Origin: Streptomyces sp. HUAS ZL42
GTDB lineage: Bacteria; Actinomycetota; Actinomycetes; Streptomycetales; Streptomycetaceae
DNA: 64,000 nucleotides
NCBI RefSeq assembly: GCF_040782645.1
Contig: NZ_CP160403.1
Coordinates: 1,798,001-1,862,000, forward strand
Direction of reading: 5' to 3'
The translations under genes and the position numbers were made by a program. Below the pieces are notes generated by a model, which was not told where the DNA came from, did no database searches, and worked only from the letters and a program-made list of their open reading frames with translations. Shown here piece by piece: positions 54,787 through 62,884 of the stretch (positions are counted from its first letter, which is position 1; every line of letters starts with the position of its first letter).

Positions 54787-55977
54787 TCACGGCGTCATCA
54801 GCACCTTCACCGCGCCGTCCTGCTTCTTCTGGAACATCTCGTACGCGTGCGGCGCCTCGGACAGCGGCACCCGGTGGGTGGCGAAGTCGTCGACGCCGAG
54901 CGGGTCCTCGTCCGTCAGGTACGGCATGATCTCGTCGCTCCAGCGGCGCACGTTGGCCTGGCCCATCCGGATCTGGATCTGCTTGTCGAACAGGGTGAGC
55001 ATCGGCATCGGGTCCGCCGTGCCGCCGTACACGCCGACGAGCGACAGCGTGCCGCCGCGCCGCACCAGTTCGATGGCGGTGTGGAGGGCGGCGAGCCGGT
55101 CGACGCTGAAGCGCTCCGCGAAGGGGCCGCTGAGCTTGCGGGGCAGCAGGGACGAGGCCTGCTGGGCGAGGCGGGCGGCCGCGCTGCCGTGCGCCTCGGT
55201 ACCGACGGCGTCGATCACCGCGTCGGGGCCGCGGCCGTCGGTCTCGTCGCGGATCGCGGCGACGAGCTCCTTCTCGTTGTCGAAGCTCCTGAGGTCGTAC
55301 GTCTCCACGCCCCGGGCCTTCGCCCGCCGCAGCCGCTCACTGACCAGGTCCACGCCGAACACCCGCCCGGCACCGCGCACCTGGGCGACGCGGCAGGCCA
55401 TGTCGCCGATGGGTCCGAGGCCGAGCACGGCGATGCTGCCGCCCTGGGGGATGTCCGCGTAGGCGACCGCCTGCCAGGCGGTGGGCAGGACGTCGGAGAG
55501 GTAGACGAAGCGGTCGTCGGGCGGACCCTCGGGGACCTTGATCGGGCCGAACTGCGCCTGCGGGACGCGCAGGTACTCGGCCTGGGCCCCGGGTACGGCG
55601 CCGTAGAGGCGGGTGTAGCCGAACAGGGCTGCGCCCATGCCCTCGCCGGTGACCTGGGTGGTCTCGCACTGGGTGGGCAGTCCGTTGAGGCACATCCAGC
55701 AGTCGCCGCAGGCGATCTGGAACGGCACCACGATCCGGTCGCCCGCCATCAGGTCCGGCACCCCGGCGCCGACCTCCTCGACGATGCCGATCGGCTCGTG
55801 GCCGAGGATGTCTCCCGGTGTCATGAACGGGGTGAGCACCTCGTAGAGATGCAGGTCGGAGCCGCACAGCCCGGTGGAGGTGATCCGGATGACGGCATCG
55901 GTCGGCTCCTTGATCCTCGGGTCGGGCACCTCCTCGACCCGTACGTCCCGCTTGCCCTGCCACGTCACTGCCCTCAT
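54787..55977 (-). CDS. Zinc-dependent alcohol dehydrogenase (MDR family)
   Basis: 396 aa. Medium-chain dehydrogenase: catalytic zinc region TGLCGSDLHLYE and GHEPIGIVEEVG, structural zinc cysteines in CGDCWMCLNGLPTQC, and NAD motif VLGLGPIGDMACRVAQV. The sequence resembles formaldehyde- and glutathione-independent dehydrogenases of the FDH type, but the substrate is not certain. ATG 55977 (MRAVTWQGKRDVRVEEVPDP) follows GGAGGGAG with 9 nt. An upstream ATG (55998) lacks a site. Confidence 0.9.
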   Translation of the reverse strand: MRAVTWQGKRDVRVEEVPDPRIKEPTDAVIRITSTGLCGSDLHLYEVLTPFMTPGDILGHEPIGIVEEVGAGVPDLMAGDRIVVPFQIACGDCWMCLNGLPTQCETTQVTGEGMGAALFGYTRLYGAVPGAQAEYLRVPQAQFGPIKVPEGPPDDRFVYLSDVLPTAWQAVAYADIPQGGSIAVLGLGPIGDMACRVAQVRGAGRVFGVDLVSERLRRAKARGVETYDLRSFDNEKELVAAIRDETDGRGPDAVIDAVGTEAHGSAAARLAQQASSLLPRKLSGPFAERFSVDRLAALHTAIELVRRGGTLSLVGVYGGTADPMPMLTLFDKQIQIRMGQANVRRWSDEIMPYLTDEDPLGVDDFATHRVPLSEAPHAYEMFQKKQDGAVKVLMTP

Positions 55978-56162
55978 CGCGCCGCGCTCCCTCCGCACGT
56001 CCGGATCCTGCGGTTACGCCCGGGTACCCGGGCGGGCCGCACCGAACCGCGGTATGGGCTGATCAGAGTATTAAACGAGCGCAATCAGAACTAATCGGGT
56101 ATAGCACCGATAACCCTATGGGCGCACAATCAATGACACGAGACTTGGTGGCAACGGTGGGC

Positions 56163-57152
56163 ATGGAACGCACTACGCGCTCGTGGCGCGTCGCGACGAC
56201 AGCGGCGCTGCTGGCCGCCACGGTGACGGCGTCCCTGACGGGCTGCACGGGAGGGCGGGACGGCGGCGCGTCACGCCCGGCGATCGACGACGGGCGGGGG
56301 ACGGACCAGCGGCAGGAGCAGACCCCGAGCGCGGCGCCCGTTGGCTCGGTACTCGCCGTGAAGATCGACAACGCGAGCGCCGCCCGTCCCCAGACCGGCC
56401 TGAACTCCGCCGACGTCGTGTACACCGAGCAGGTCGAGGGCGGGCTGAGCCGGCTGATGGCGGTGTACGCCACCAAGCTCCCGAAGACCGTCGGGCCGGT
56501 GCGCAGCGCCCGCGAGTCCGATCTGGAACTGCTGCGCCAGTTCGACCACCCGATCCTCGCGTTCTCGGGAGCACAGCGCAAACTGCTGCCACTGATCGAC
56601 AAGGCGCCGCTGGAGGCGATGCCGCCCGGCAAGGTGTCCGGCGCCTACTACCGCGGCACCGACAAGTCCGCACCGCACAACCTCTATCTGCGTCCCGGCG
56701 AACTGCTGCCCACCGCCCCGGGCCCGGCCGCGCTGACCACCGGTTTCCAGTACGGCGACGCGCCCGAGGGCGGCAGGGCGGAGGCCTCGCGCACCGTCCG
56801 CTACCCGGCGACCCGCTTCACCTTCACCTGGTCCGGGAGCCGGCACCGCTACCTGGTCGCGATGGACGGTACGCCCACCGTCACGACCGACGGAAAGCCG
56901 GTGACGCCCGCGACTGTGGTCGTGCAGTACGTGAACGTGCGCAAGTCCGGCTTCCGCGACTTCCTCGGCAACAACACGCCGTACACGGAGACGGTCGGCT
57001 CGGGGAAGGCACAGGTGCTGCGCGACGGACGCACCTACGACGTGCGGTGGAAGCGCGAGAAGGCGACCGACGGCACGAAGTTCACGACCGGGGACGGCAA
57101 GCAGGTGAACTTCGCCCGGGGGCAGGTGTGGGTGGTCTTCGCGAAGGCGTGA
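56163..57152 (+). CDS. DUF3048 (YerB-like) lipoprotein
   Basis: 329 aa. Lipoprotein signal with lipobox SLTGC. A DUF3048 domain spans the rest: VKIDNASAARPQTGLNSADVVYTEQVEGGLSRLMAVYATKLPKTVGPVRSARESD is shown here only in part, followed by FDHPILAFSGAQRKLL and NFARGQVWVVF at the end. It belongs to a family of cell-surface proteins of Firmicutes and actinobacteria, and its function is unknown. ATG 56163 is used. Upstream in-frame codons (GCA, CAA, TCA, ACA) look non-coding. The 165 nt upstream of it is AT-rich for this genome. Confidence 0.85.
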   Translation: MERTTRSWRVATTAALLAATVTASLTGCTGGRDGGASRPAIDDGRGTDQRQEQTPSAAPVGSVLAVKIDNASAARPQTGLNSADVVYTEQVEGGLSRLMAVYATKLPKTVGPVRSARESDLELLRQFDHPILAFSGAQRKLLPLIDKAPLEAMPPGKVSGAYYRGTDKSAPHNLYLRPGELLPTAPGPAALTTGFQYGDAPEGGRAEASRTVRYPATRFTFTWSGSRHRYLVAMDGTPTVTTDGKPVTPATVVVQYVNVRKSGFRDFLGNNTPYTETVGSGKAQVLRDGRTYDVRWKREKATDGTKFTTGDGKQVNFARGQVWVVFAKA

Positions 57153-57617
57153 TCAGCCCTGGCCGACGAGGGGTTCCCCGGGATTGCGGAGCCCCTCCGC
57201 CGCGTCCGAGACGCGCCGGATCAGATCAAAGAAGAGGGTCTGCTCCTCGGCGGACAGCGGGGCCAGGAAGACCTGGTTCATCCGGGCCGTGCGCACCGTC
57301 AGCTTGCGGTGGGCGCGCATCCCGTCCTCGGTGAGGCGCAGCAGGAACCGGCGGCCGTCCTGGGGGTCGCGGACCTTGTCGAGCAGCTCGCGGCGAGTGA
57401 GCCGGCTGATCACCTCGGCGACGGTGGACCGGTCGAGCCCCACCCGCTCCCCCACCGTGCGCTGGTCGAGGCCCGGCTCGGCGACGAGCGCGTTGAGGAC
57501 CGCGAACTGCGGCGAGGTGATCTCCTCGGACACCATCGCGTTCCACAACAGGTAGTGGGCCTGCTGCAGTCGCCGGGCCAGGTGCCCGGGATGGGTGGAG
57601 AGATCCGCCGCGGCCAT
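57153..57617 (-). CDS. pcaV: MarR-family regulator of the protocatechuate pathway (PcaV)
   Basis: 154 aa with a winged HTH (TSPQFAVLNALVAEPGLDQRTVGERVGLDRSTVAEVISRL). PcaV represses the pca genes and is released by protocatechuate; Arg15 is reported to contact ligand and is present (HLARRL). The gene is divergent from the pca genes, as in S. coelicolor. ATG 57617 has GGGGAGC 6 nt before it. Its likely operator TCAGT-N6-ACTAA lies 40-55 nt before the first pca start. Confidence 0.9.
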   Translation of the reverse strand: MAAADLSTHPGHLARRLQQAHYLLWNAMVSEEITSPQFAVLNALVAEPGLDQRTVGERVGLDRSTVAEVISRLTRRELLDKVRDPQDGRRFLLRLTEDGMRAHRKLTVRTARMNQVFLAPLSAEEQTLFFDLIRRVSDAAEGLRNPGEPLVGQG

Positions 57618-57773
57618 GTGTGCTCCCCAGGTCGTATTCGTACGTGCACTGAACAATACCCGGGGTGACGCCTCACTGTCTGCGAGATCCCCACCTACCT
57701 GACCTTGCGTTTATCCCAGGTCTTGACGTCATGCCCTTACGATGGCAGCGTGAAGGAAAGTTCACCGAAATAC

Positions 57774-57789
57774 TCAGTACCCTGACTAA
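57774..57789. promoter_or_regulatory. Candidate PcaV operator
   Basis: TCAGT-ACCCTG-ACTAA, an inverted repeat with one mismatched pair. It lies between pcaV and the pca genes, 40 nt before the first downstream start. Confidence 0.5.
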
Positions 57790-57828
57790 TTGGCGGACCG
57801 GACGCTCGGACGATTTGGAGCTTCACGG

Positions 57829-58155
57829 ATGGACAAGGTGGTCGCCACAGCCGCCGAGGCGGTGGCCGATGTACCGGACGGCGCGAGGCTCGCCGTCGGC
57901 GGCTTCGGGCTGAGCGGTGTGCCGAACGTGCTGATCCAGGCTCTGTACGAGCGGGGGGTCAGCGGGCCGGGCGTGGTCTCCGACAACTGTGGGGCGATGG
58001 AGTCGGTGCCGGCCATCGGCCACCCCCTGGGGGCCTCGGGTGCCCGGCTCGCCGGCACCGTCGCCCACCAGCTCGCCCGCAAGGGCAGCGGCACCGGCGT
58101 CGCCACCCTCTGCATCGGCGTGGGCCAGGGCCTCGCCCTCGTTCTCGAACGTTAG
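57829..58155 (+). CDS. Chimeric remnant: pcaI 5' end fused in frame to pcaF 3' end
   Basis: 108 codons. Residues 1-59 ([18 protein letters not shown] through DNCGAMES) match the N-terminus of the PcaI subunit of 3-oxoadipate CoA-transferase. Residues 62-108 ([19 protein letters not shown] to LALVLER) match the C-terminus of PcaF thiolase. The intervening parts of pcaI, all of pcaJ and most of pcaF are absent. It lacks the CoA-transferase Glu and the thiolase nucleophile Cys, though it keeps the second thiolase Cys (TLCIGVG). ATG 57829 has TTTGGAG 8 nt before it, as at an intact pcaI. The product is almost certainly not an enzyme. Junction near 58006-58014. Confidence 0.85.
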   Translation: MDKVVATAAEAVADVPDGARLAVGGFGLSGVPNVLIQALYERGVSGPGVVSDNCGAMESVPAIGHPLGASGARLAGTVAHQLARKGSGTGVATLCIGVGQGLALVLER

Positions 58156-58162
58156 GACCCCC

Positions 58163-58936
58163 ATGACTCTCACTCAGCACGACATCGACCAGGAGATCGC
58201 GGCCGAGCACGCCGCGTACGAGAAGCGGGTCGCGGACGGCGCCCCCGTCGAGCACCATCCGCGCCGCGACTACCAGCCGTACCGGTCCTCGGTGTTGCGC
58301 CACCCCAAGCAGCCGCCGATCGCCATCGACGTGACGAAGGACCCGGAGCTGGTGGAGCTGGCCTCCCCCGCCTTCGGCGAGCGGGACATCACCGGGATCG
58401 ACAACGACCTCACCCGGCAGCACACGGGCGAGCCGATCGGCGAGCGCATCACCGTCTCCGGCCGTCTCCTGGACCGCAACGGGCGTCCGGTCCGTGGGCA
58501 GCTCATCGAGATCTGGCAGGCCAACTCGGCCGGCCGCTACGCCCACCAGCGCGAGCAGCACGACGCGCCGCTGGACCCGAACTTCACGGGCGTGGGCCGC
58601 ACGCTGACGGACGACAACGGTCAGTACCACTTCACGACCATCCAGCCGGGCCCCTACCCCTGGCGCAACCACGTCAACGCCTGGCGTCCGGCCCACATCC
58701 ACTTCTCGATGTTCGGCACTGCGTTCACACAGCGGCTGGTGACGCAGATGTACTTCCCCAGCGACCCGCTGTTCCCGTACGACCCGATCCTCCAGTCGGT
58801 GACGGACGACGACGCCCGGCAGCGGCTGGTCGCGACGTACGACCACAGCCTCTCCGTGCCGGAGTTCTCGATGGGCTACCACTGGGACATCGTGCTGGAC
58901 GGACCGAACGCCACCTGGATCGAAGAAGGACGCTGA
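58163..58936 (+). CDS. pcaH: Protocatechuate 3,4-dioxygenase beta subunit
   Basis: 257 aa. With PcaG forms the non-heme Fe(III) intradiol dioxygenase that opens protocatechuate to 3-carboxy-cis,cis-muconate. Motifs: VRGQLIEIWQANSAGRYAHQ, GPYPWRNHVNAWRPAHIHFSMFG with the iron-binding His pair, and Tyr residues around them. The N-terminal segment with RRDYQPYRSSVLRHP is typical of the beta subunit. ATG 58163 follows GGACCCCC, only 7 nt after the chimeric ORF stop. Next is pcaG, 6 nt away. Confidence 0.95.
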   Translation: MTLTQHDIDQEIAAEHAAYEKRVADGAPVEHHPRRDYQPYRSSVLRHPKQPPIAIDVTKDPELVELASPAFGERDITGIDNDLTRQHTGEPIGERITVSGRLLDRNGRPVRGQLIEIWQANSAGRYAHQREQHDAPLDPNFTGVGRTLTDDNGQYHFTTIQPGPYPWRNHVNAWRPAHIHFSMFGTAFTQRLVTQMYFPSDPLFPYDPILQSVTDDDARQRLVATYDHSLSVPEFSMGYHWDIVLDGPNATWIEEGR

Positions 58937-58942
58937 CCTGCC

Positions 58943-59548
58943 ATGACGAAGATCGACACGAACCGGCCGGAAGCCGTCCTGCCCACTCCCTCGCACACGG
59001 TGGGTCCCTTCTACGGATACGCGCTGCCCTTCCGCGGCGGCGAGGACATCGCGCCGCTCGGCCACCCGGACACGATCACGCTCCGCGGCTACATCCTCGA
59101 CGGTGAGGGCAACCCGCTGCCCGACGCCTTCGTGGAGCTGTGGGGCGCGGACCCCGACGGCAACATCCCCCAGGTGGACGGCTCGATCCGGCGCGACCCG
59201 GCGAGCGGCGGCTATCTGGGCCGCAACGGCGTGGAGTTCACCGGCTGGGGCCGCATCCAGACGGACGCCGACGGCCACTGGTACGCACGGACGCTGCGGC
59301 CGGGTGCGCGGGGAGGGAGCGCGCCGTACATCAGCGTGTGCGTGTTCGCGCGGGGGCTGCTGGTGCACCTCTTCACCCGGATCTACCTGCCGGGCGACGA
59401 GGCGGCGCTCGCCGCCGACCCGCTGCTGGCCCGGCTCGAGCAGGACCGCCGCGACACGCTGATCGCGGTGGACGAGGGCAAGGGAACGTACCGTTTCGAC
59501 ATCCGCCTTCAGGGCGAAGGCGAGACGGTCTTCCTGGAGTTCCAGTGA
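58943..59548 (+). CDS. pcaG: Protocatechuate 3,4-dioxygenase alpha subunit
   Basis: 201 aa. Alpha subunit of the dioxygenase: TPSHTVGPFYGYALPF is the family start, followed by AFVELWGADPDG and the YISVCVFARGLLVHLFTRIYLPGDE core, ending with GETVFLEFQ. Lacks the full set of iron ligands, as normal for the alpha subunit. GTG of pcaB overlaps its stop by 4 nt, giving coupled translation. Confidence 0.95.
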   Translation: MTKIDTNRPEAVLPTPSHTVGPFYGYALPFRGGEDIAPLGHPDTITLRGYILDGEGNPLPDAFVELWGADPDGNIPQVDGSIRRDPASGGYLGRNGVEFTGWGRIQTDADGHWYARTLRPGARGGSAPYISVCVFARGLLVHLFTRIYLPGDEAALAADPLLARLEQDRRDTLIAVDEGKGTYRFDIRLQGEGETVFLEFQ

Positions 59549-60903
59549 CTCCCCCACCCTTCGGGCGGGAGGTGCCCCCAGCCGAGTCCGACGCCGGCCT
59601 GCTCGCCCCCGGGTGGGCCGGCTCCCCCGCCGCGGCCGCGACCACCGACAGGGCCTACCTTCAGGCTCTGCTCGACGCGGAGGCGGCGCTGACCCGCGCC
59701 CAGGCCGCCCTGGACCTCGCCCCGAGCGAGGCGGCGACGGTGGTGACCGAGGCGGCCGACGCCGGCCGCTTCGACGTACGATCCCTCGCCGAGCGCTCCC
59801 GCGGCGGCGGCAACCCGGTCATCCCCCTGGTCGCCGACCTGACGAAGGCGGTCGGCGCCGAGCACGGCCCGTACGTTCACCGGGGCGCGACGAGCCAGGA
59901 CATCATGGACACCGCGACCATGCTGGTCGCGGTGCGCACGCTGGACCTGGTCCTCGCCGACCTCGACCGGACACAGCGGGCGCTCGCCGGGCTGGCCGCC
60001 GGGCACCGCGACACCGTCATGCCGGGGCGGACACTCACCCAGCACGCCGTACCGACGACGTTCGGGCTGAAGGCGGCCGGGTGGCGGTCGCTGGTGCTCG
60101 ACGCGCGGGACCGAGTGACGGCCGTACGAGGCGGTCTGCCCGCCCAACTCGGAGGCGCGGCTGGGACGTTGGCCGCCTTCACCGTGTACGGCACGCAGGA
60201 CCCGCAGGCCCTCGTCGCCGCCTACGCCCGCGAACTCGGCCTGCGGGAACCCCTCCTGCCCTGGCACACCCTGCGCACCCCGATCGCCGACCTCGCCGGA
60301 TGCCTGGCCTTCACCGCCGGGGCGCTCGGCAAGGTGGCGACGGACGTGCTAACGCTCTCCCGCACCGAGATCGCCGAGGTCGCCGAGGGCAGCGGTGGCG
60401 GTTCGTCGGCCATGCCGCACAAGGCGAACCCCGTACGGTCCACCCTGATCGCGGCCGCGGCACGACGTGCGCCGCAGCTCGCGGCCACGCTGTACGGGGC
60501 TCTGGCGGCGGAGGACGAGCGGCCGGCCGGTGCCTGGCACGCGGAGTGGGAGCCGCTGCGGGATCTGCTGCGGCTGGCCGGCGGGGCCGCCCGGGACGCC
60601 GCCGAACTGGCCGAGGGGCTCCAGGTCCGTCCGGACGTCATGCGCGAGCACCTGGGTCTCACCCACGGGCTGATCGTCTCCGAGCGGCTGTCCGCCGAAC
60701 TGGCGGGTGTGCTCGGCCGCGCCCGCGCCAAGGCGCTCCTGACGGAGCTGGCCCGGCGCACCTACTCGGAGGGACGGAGTCTGGCCGAACTCCTCGCCGA
60801 GGAACCCGAGTTGAAGGACGCCGACCTCGACGAACTCACCGACCCGGCCCGTTATCGGGGCGCCGCCGCAATCCTCACCGACCGTGCTCTGGAGCGACGT
60901 TGA
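59545..60903 (+). CDS. pcaB: 3-carboxy-cis,cis-muconate cycloisomerase
   Basis: 452 aa, fumarase/aspartase superfamily. Converts 3-carboxymuconate to 4-carboxymuconolactone. Signature GGSSAMPHKANPVR with the catalytic Ser is present, with preceding VHRGATSQDIMDTA. The first 14 residues (TPPPFGREVPPAES) are not part of the conserved domain and coincide with a hairpin-forming repeat at 59550-59580, so they look inserted. The conserved region begins GLLAPGWAGSPAAAATTDRAYLQALLDAE. GTG 59545 overlaps the pcaG stop. The TTG start of pcaL overlaps its own stop. Confidence 0.93.
   Translation: MTPPPFGREVPPAESDAGLLAPGWAGSPAAAATTDRAYLQALLDAEAALTRAQAALDLAPSEAATVVTEAADAGRFDVRSLAERSRGGGNPVIPLVADLTKAVGAEHGPYVHRGATSQDIMDTATMLVAVRTLDLVLADLDRTQRALAGLAAGHRDTVMPGRTLTQHAVPTTFGLKAAGWRSLVLDARDRVTAVRGGLPAQLGGAAGTLAAFTVYGTQDPQALVAAYARELGLREPLLPWHTLRTPIADLAGCLAFTAGALGKVATDVLTLSRTEIAEVAEGSGGGSSAMPHKANPVRSTLIAAAARRAPQLAATLYGALAAEDERPAGAWHAEWEPLRDLLRLAGGAARDAAELAEGLQVRPDVMREHLGLTHGLIVSERLSAELAGVLGRARAKALLTELARRTYSEGRSLAELLAEEPELKDADLDELTDPARYRGAAAILTDRALERR
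59550..59580. repeat. Hairpin-forming GC repeat inside pcaB
   Basis: CTCCCCCACCC-TTCG-GGCGGGAGG structure followed by TGCCCCCA. It resembles a short palindromic element found inserted in other Streptomyces genes (remembered) and encodes the extra N-terminal peptide of PcaB. Confidence 0.45.
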
Positions 60904-62018
60904 CCGAGAAACTCCTCAACCACCGTGTCGAGGGGCCCGTTTCCGCTCCTCCGCTGCTGCTCGGGCCCTCGCTGGGCACCTCGTACGCCCTGTGGGACGA
61001 GATCGCGCCCGAGCTGTCGATCACCCACCGGGTGATCCGCTGGGACCTGCCCGGACACGGCGGCTCCGCGGCGGACCTGATCGGCCCCGGCGCCACCGTC
61101 GGCGACCTCGCCGAGCTGGTGCTCGCGCTCGCCGACTCGCTGGGCGTGGAGCGGTTCGCGTACGCCGGGGTGTCGCTGGGCGGAGCCGTCGGTCTGCATC
61201 TGGCCGTGCACCACCCGGAGCGCGTCGCGTCCCTGGCGGTCATCTGCTCCTCGGCCCACTTCAACGGCTCGAAGCCGTGGGAGGAGCGGGCCGCCCTGGT
61301 GCGGAGCGAGGGGCTTGCCTCGCTCGTGGAGAGTGCCGATGCCCGGTGGTTCACCCCCGGATTCACCGTGCCGGCACTGGTCCGGGACCAGGGGAACGCC
61401 GACCCGGACGCGTACGCCGCCTGCTGTGACGCCCTTGCCGCATTCGACCTGCGGGAGCGGCTGGGCGAGATCGCCGCGCCCACGCTGCTGATCGCCGGAC
61501 GCCAGGACGTGGCCACTCCCCCGCCCCATCTGCGGGAGATCGCGGACGCCGTCCCCGGCGCCGCGCTCGTCGAGATCCCGGGCGCCGCGCACCTGGCGCC
61601 CGCGCAGTGCCCGGAGGCCGTGCTCACCGCGCTGCGCGCCCACTTCGACGGCGGCGCCAAGCGGGGCATGGACGTGCGACGGGAGGTGCTCGGCGACGCG
61701 CACGTGGATCGCGCGCAGGCCCGGCAGACACCCTTCACCGCACGCTTCCAGGACTTCATCTCGCGCTACGCCTGGGGCGAGATCTGGACCGACCCGACGC
61801 TGAGCCGCCGCGAGCGCAGCATGATCACACTGACCGCTCTGGTCGCGCACGGCCACTACGACGAGCTGGCCATGCATGTGCGGGCGGCGCGGCGCAACGG
61901 GCTGACGCCGGAGGAGATCGGCGCCGTACTGCTGCAGACGGCCGTGTACTGTGGTGTCCCGGCGGCGAACTCGGCGTTCGCGACCGCTCAGCGGGTGCTG
62001 GCGGAAGAAGAAGAGTGA
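60900..62018 (+). CDS. pcaL: PcaL: 3-oxoadipate enol-lactonase fused to 4-carboxymuconolactone decarboxylase
   Basis: 372 aa, two enzymes in one chain. Residues 1-255 are the alpha/beta-hydrolase enol-lactonase (PcaD-type) with nucleophile in YAGVSLGGAVG and acid/base in the RQDVATPPPHL region and GAAHLAPAQ. Residues 262-372 are the decarboxylase (PcaC-type): MDVRREVLGDAHVDRAQ, DFISRYAWGEIWTDP and LLQTAVYCGVPAANSAF. Converts carboxymuconolactone through the enol-lactone to beta-ketoadipate. TTG 60900 overlaps the pcaB stop, with GGAG 6 nt before it; no better start exists. The downstream genes for beta-ketoadipate use, normally pcaIJF, are lost here. Confidence 0.95.
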   Translation: MTEKLLNHRVEGPVSAPPLLLGPSLGTSYALWDEIAPELSITHRVIRWDLPGHGGSAADLIGPGATVGDLAELVLALADSLGVERFAYAGVSLGGAVGLHLAVHHPERVASLAVICSSAHFNGSKPWEERAALVRSEGLASLVESADARWFTPGFTVPALVRDQGNADPDAYAACCDALAAFDLRERLGEIAAPTLLIAGRQDVATPPPHLREIADAVPGAALVEIPGAAHLAPAQCPEAVLTALRAHFDGGAKRGMDVRREVLGDAHVDRAQARQTPFTARFQDFISRYAWGEIWTDPTLSRRERSMITLTALVAHGHYDELAMHVRAARRNGLTPEEIGAVLLQTAVYCGVPAANSAFATAQRVLAEEEE

Positions 62019-62082
62019 CCCTGCCCGTCGTAGGTTCGGTGGCACCTCGCACATACCGTGGCCGCGTGCCTACGGTGGAGGC

Positions 62083-62874
62083 ATGTCGACCATCCTGATC
62101 ACCGGTGCCACCTCCGGTCTCGGCCGGTACGTCGCCTTCGAGCTGGTCCGCTCCGGTCATGTCGTCCTCGCCCACGGCCGCGATCCGGTGCGTACGGAGC
62201 AGCTGGTCGAGGAGCTGCGTACCGAGGGTGACGCCGAGGGGTTCGTCGCCGATCTGGCCTCGCTGGCGCAGGTGCGCGAGCTGGGCGCGCATGTCGCCGA
62301 CGCACATCCCGACCTCGATGTGCTGGTCAACAACGCGGGCGTGGGCTCCGGTCCGCGCGGGGCGGCCCGCCAGGTGAGCGTCGACGGGCATGAACTGCGG
62401 CTGGCGGTGAACTACTTGGCGCCGGTCGCACTCACCCGCGCCCTGCTCCCGGTGCTGCGGGCGAACACGCCCGCGCGGATCGTCAACGTGGGCTCGGCAG
62501 GTCAGGAACCCCTCGACCCGGACGATCCCGGGTTCACCCGAGGTTACGACGGTTTCGCGGCGTACTGCCGCAGCAAGTTCGCGCTCGCGACCCATACCTT
62601 CACTCTCGCCGAGGAGTTGTCGGGCACCGGCGTCTCGGTGAACGTGCTGCATCCGGCGACCTTCATGGACACGGCGATGGTCCGGGAGGGCGGCGTCACG
62701 CCGTGGAGCACCGTCGCCGACGGCGCGCCGGGCGTGCTGGCGCTGGCCACCCGCGACCTGGGCACGGGCGGCTACTTCGACGGGACGCGTCCGGCGCGGG
62801 CGCACGAGGAAACGTACGACCCCGAAGCGCGCAAGCGGCTGGCGGCGGTGACCGACCAGCTGCTCGGCGGCTGA
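62083..62874 (+). CDS. Short-chain dehydrogenase/reductase
   Basis: 263 aa, classical-to-retinol-dehydrogenase-like SDR. Cofactor motif TGATSGLG (residues 7-14), NNAGVG at about 84-89, active-site Tyr in FAAYCRSKFALATHT (YxxxK present). The substrate is unknown. ATG 62083 has GGAGG 1-2 nt before the AT, next to a TACGGT -10-like box. It starts 65 nt after pcaL and may be in the same transcript. Convergent with the TPR-rich gene. Confidence 0.9.
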   Translation: MSTILITGATSGLGRYVAFELVRSGHVVLAHGRDPVRTEQLVEELRTEGDAEGFVADLASLAQVRELGAHVADAHPDLDVLVNNAGVGSGPRGAARQVSVDGHELRLAVNYLAPVALTRALLPVLRANTPARIVNVGSAGQEPLDPDDPGFTRGYDGFAAYCRSKFALATHTFTLAEELSGTGVSVNVLHPATFMDTAMVREGGVTPWSTVADGAPGVLALATRDLGTGGYFDGTRPARAHEETYDPEARKRLAAVTDQLLGG

Positions 62875-62884
62875 CCCGCCGCGG

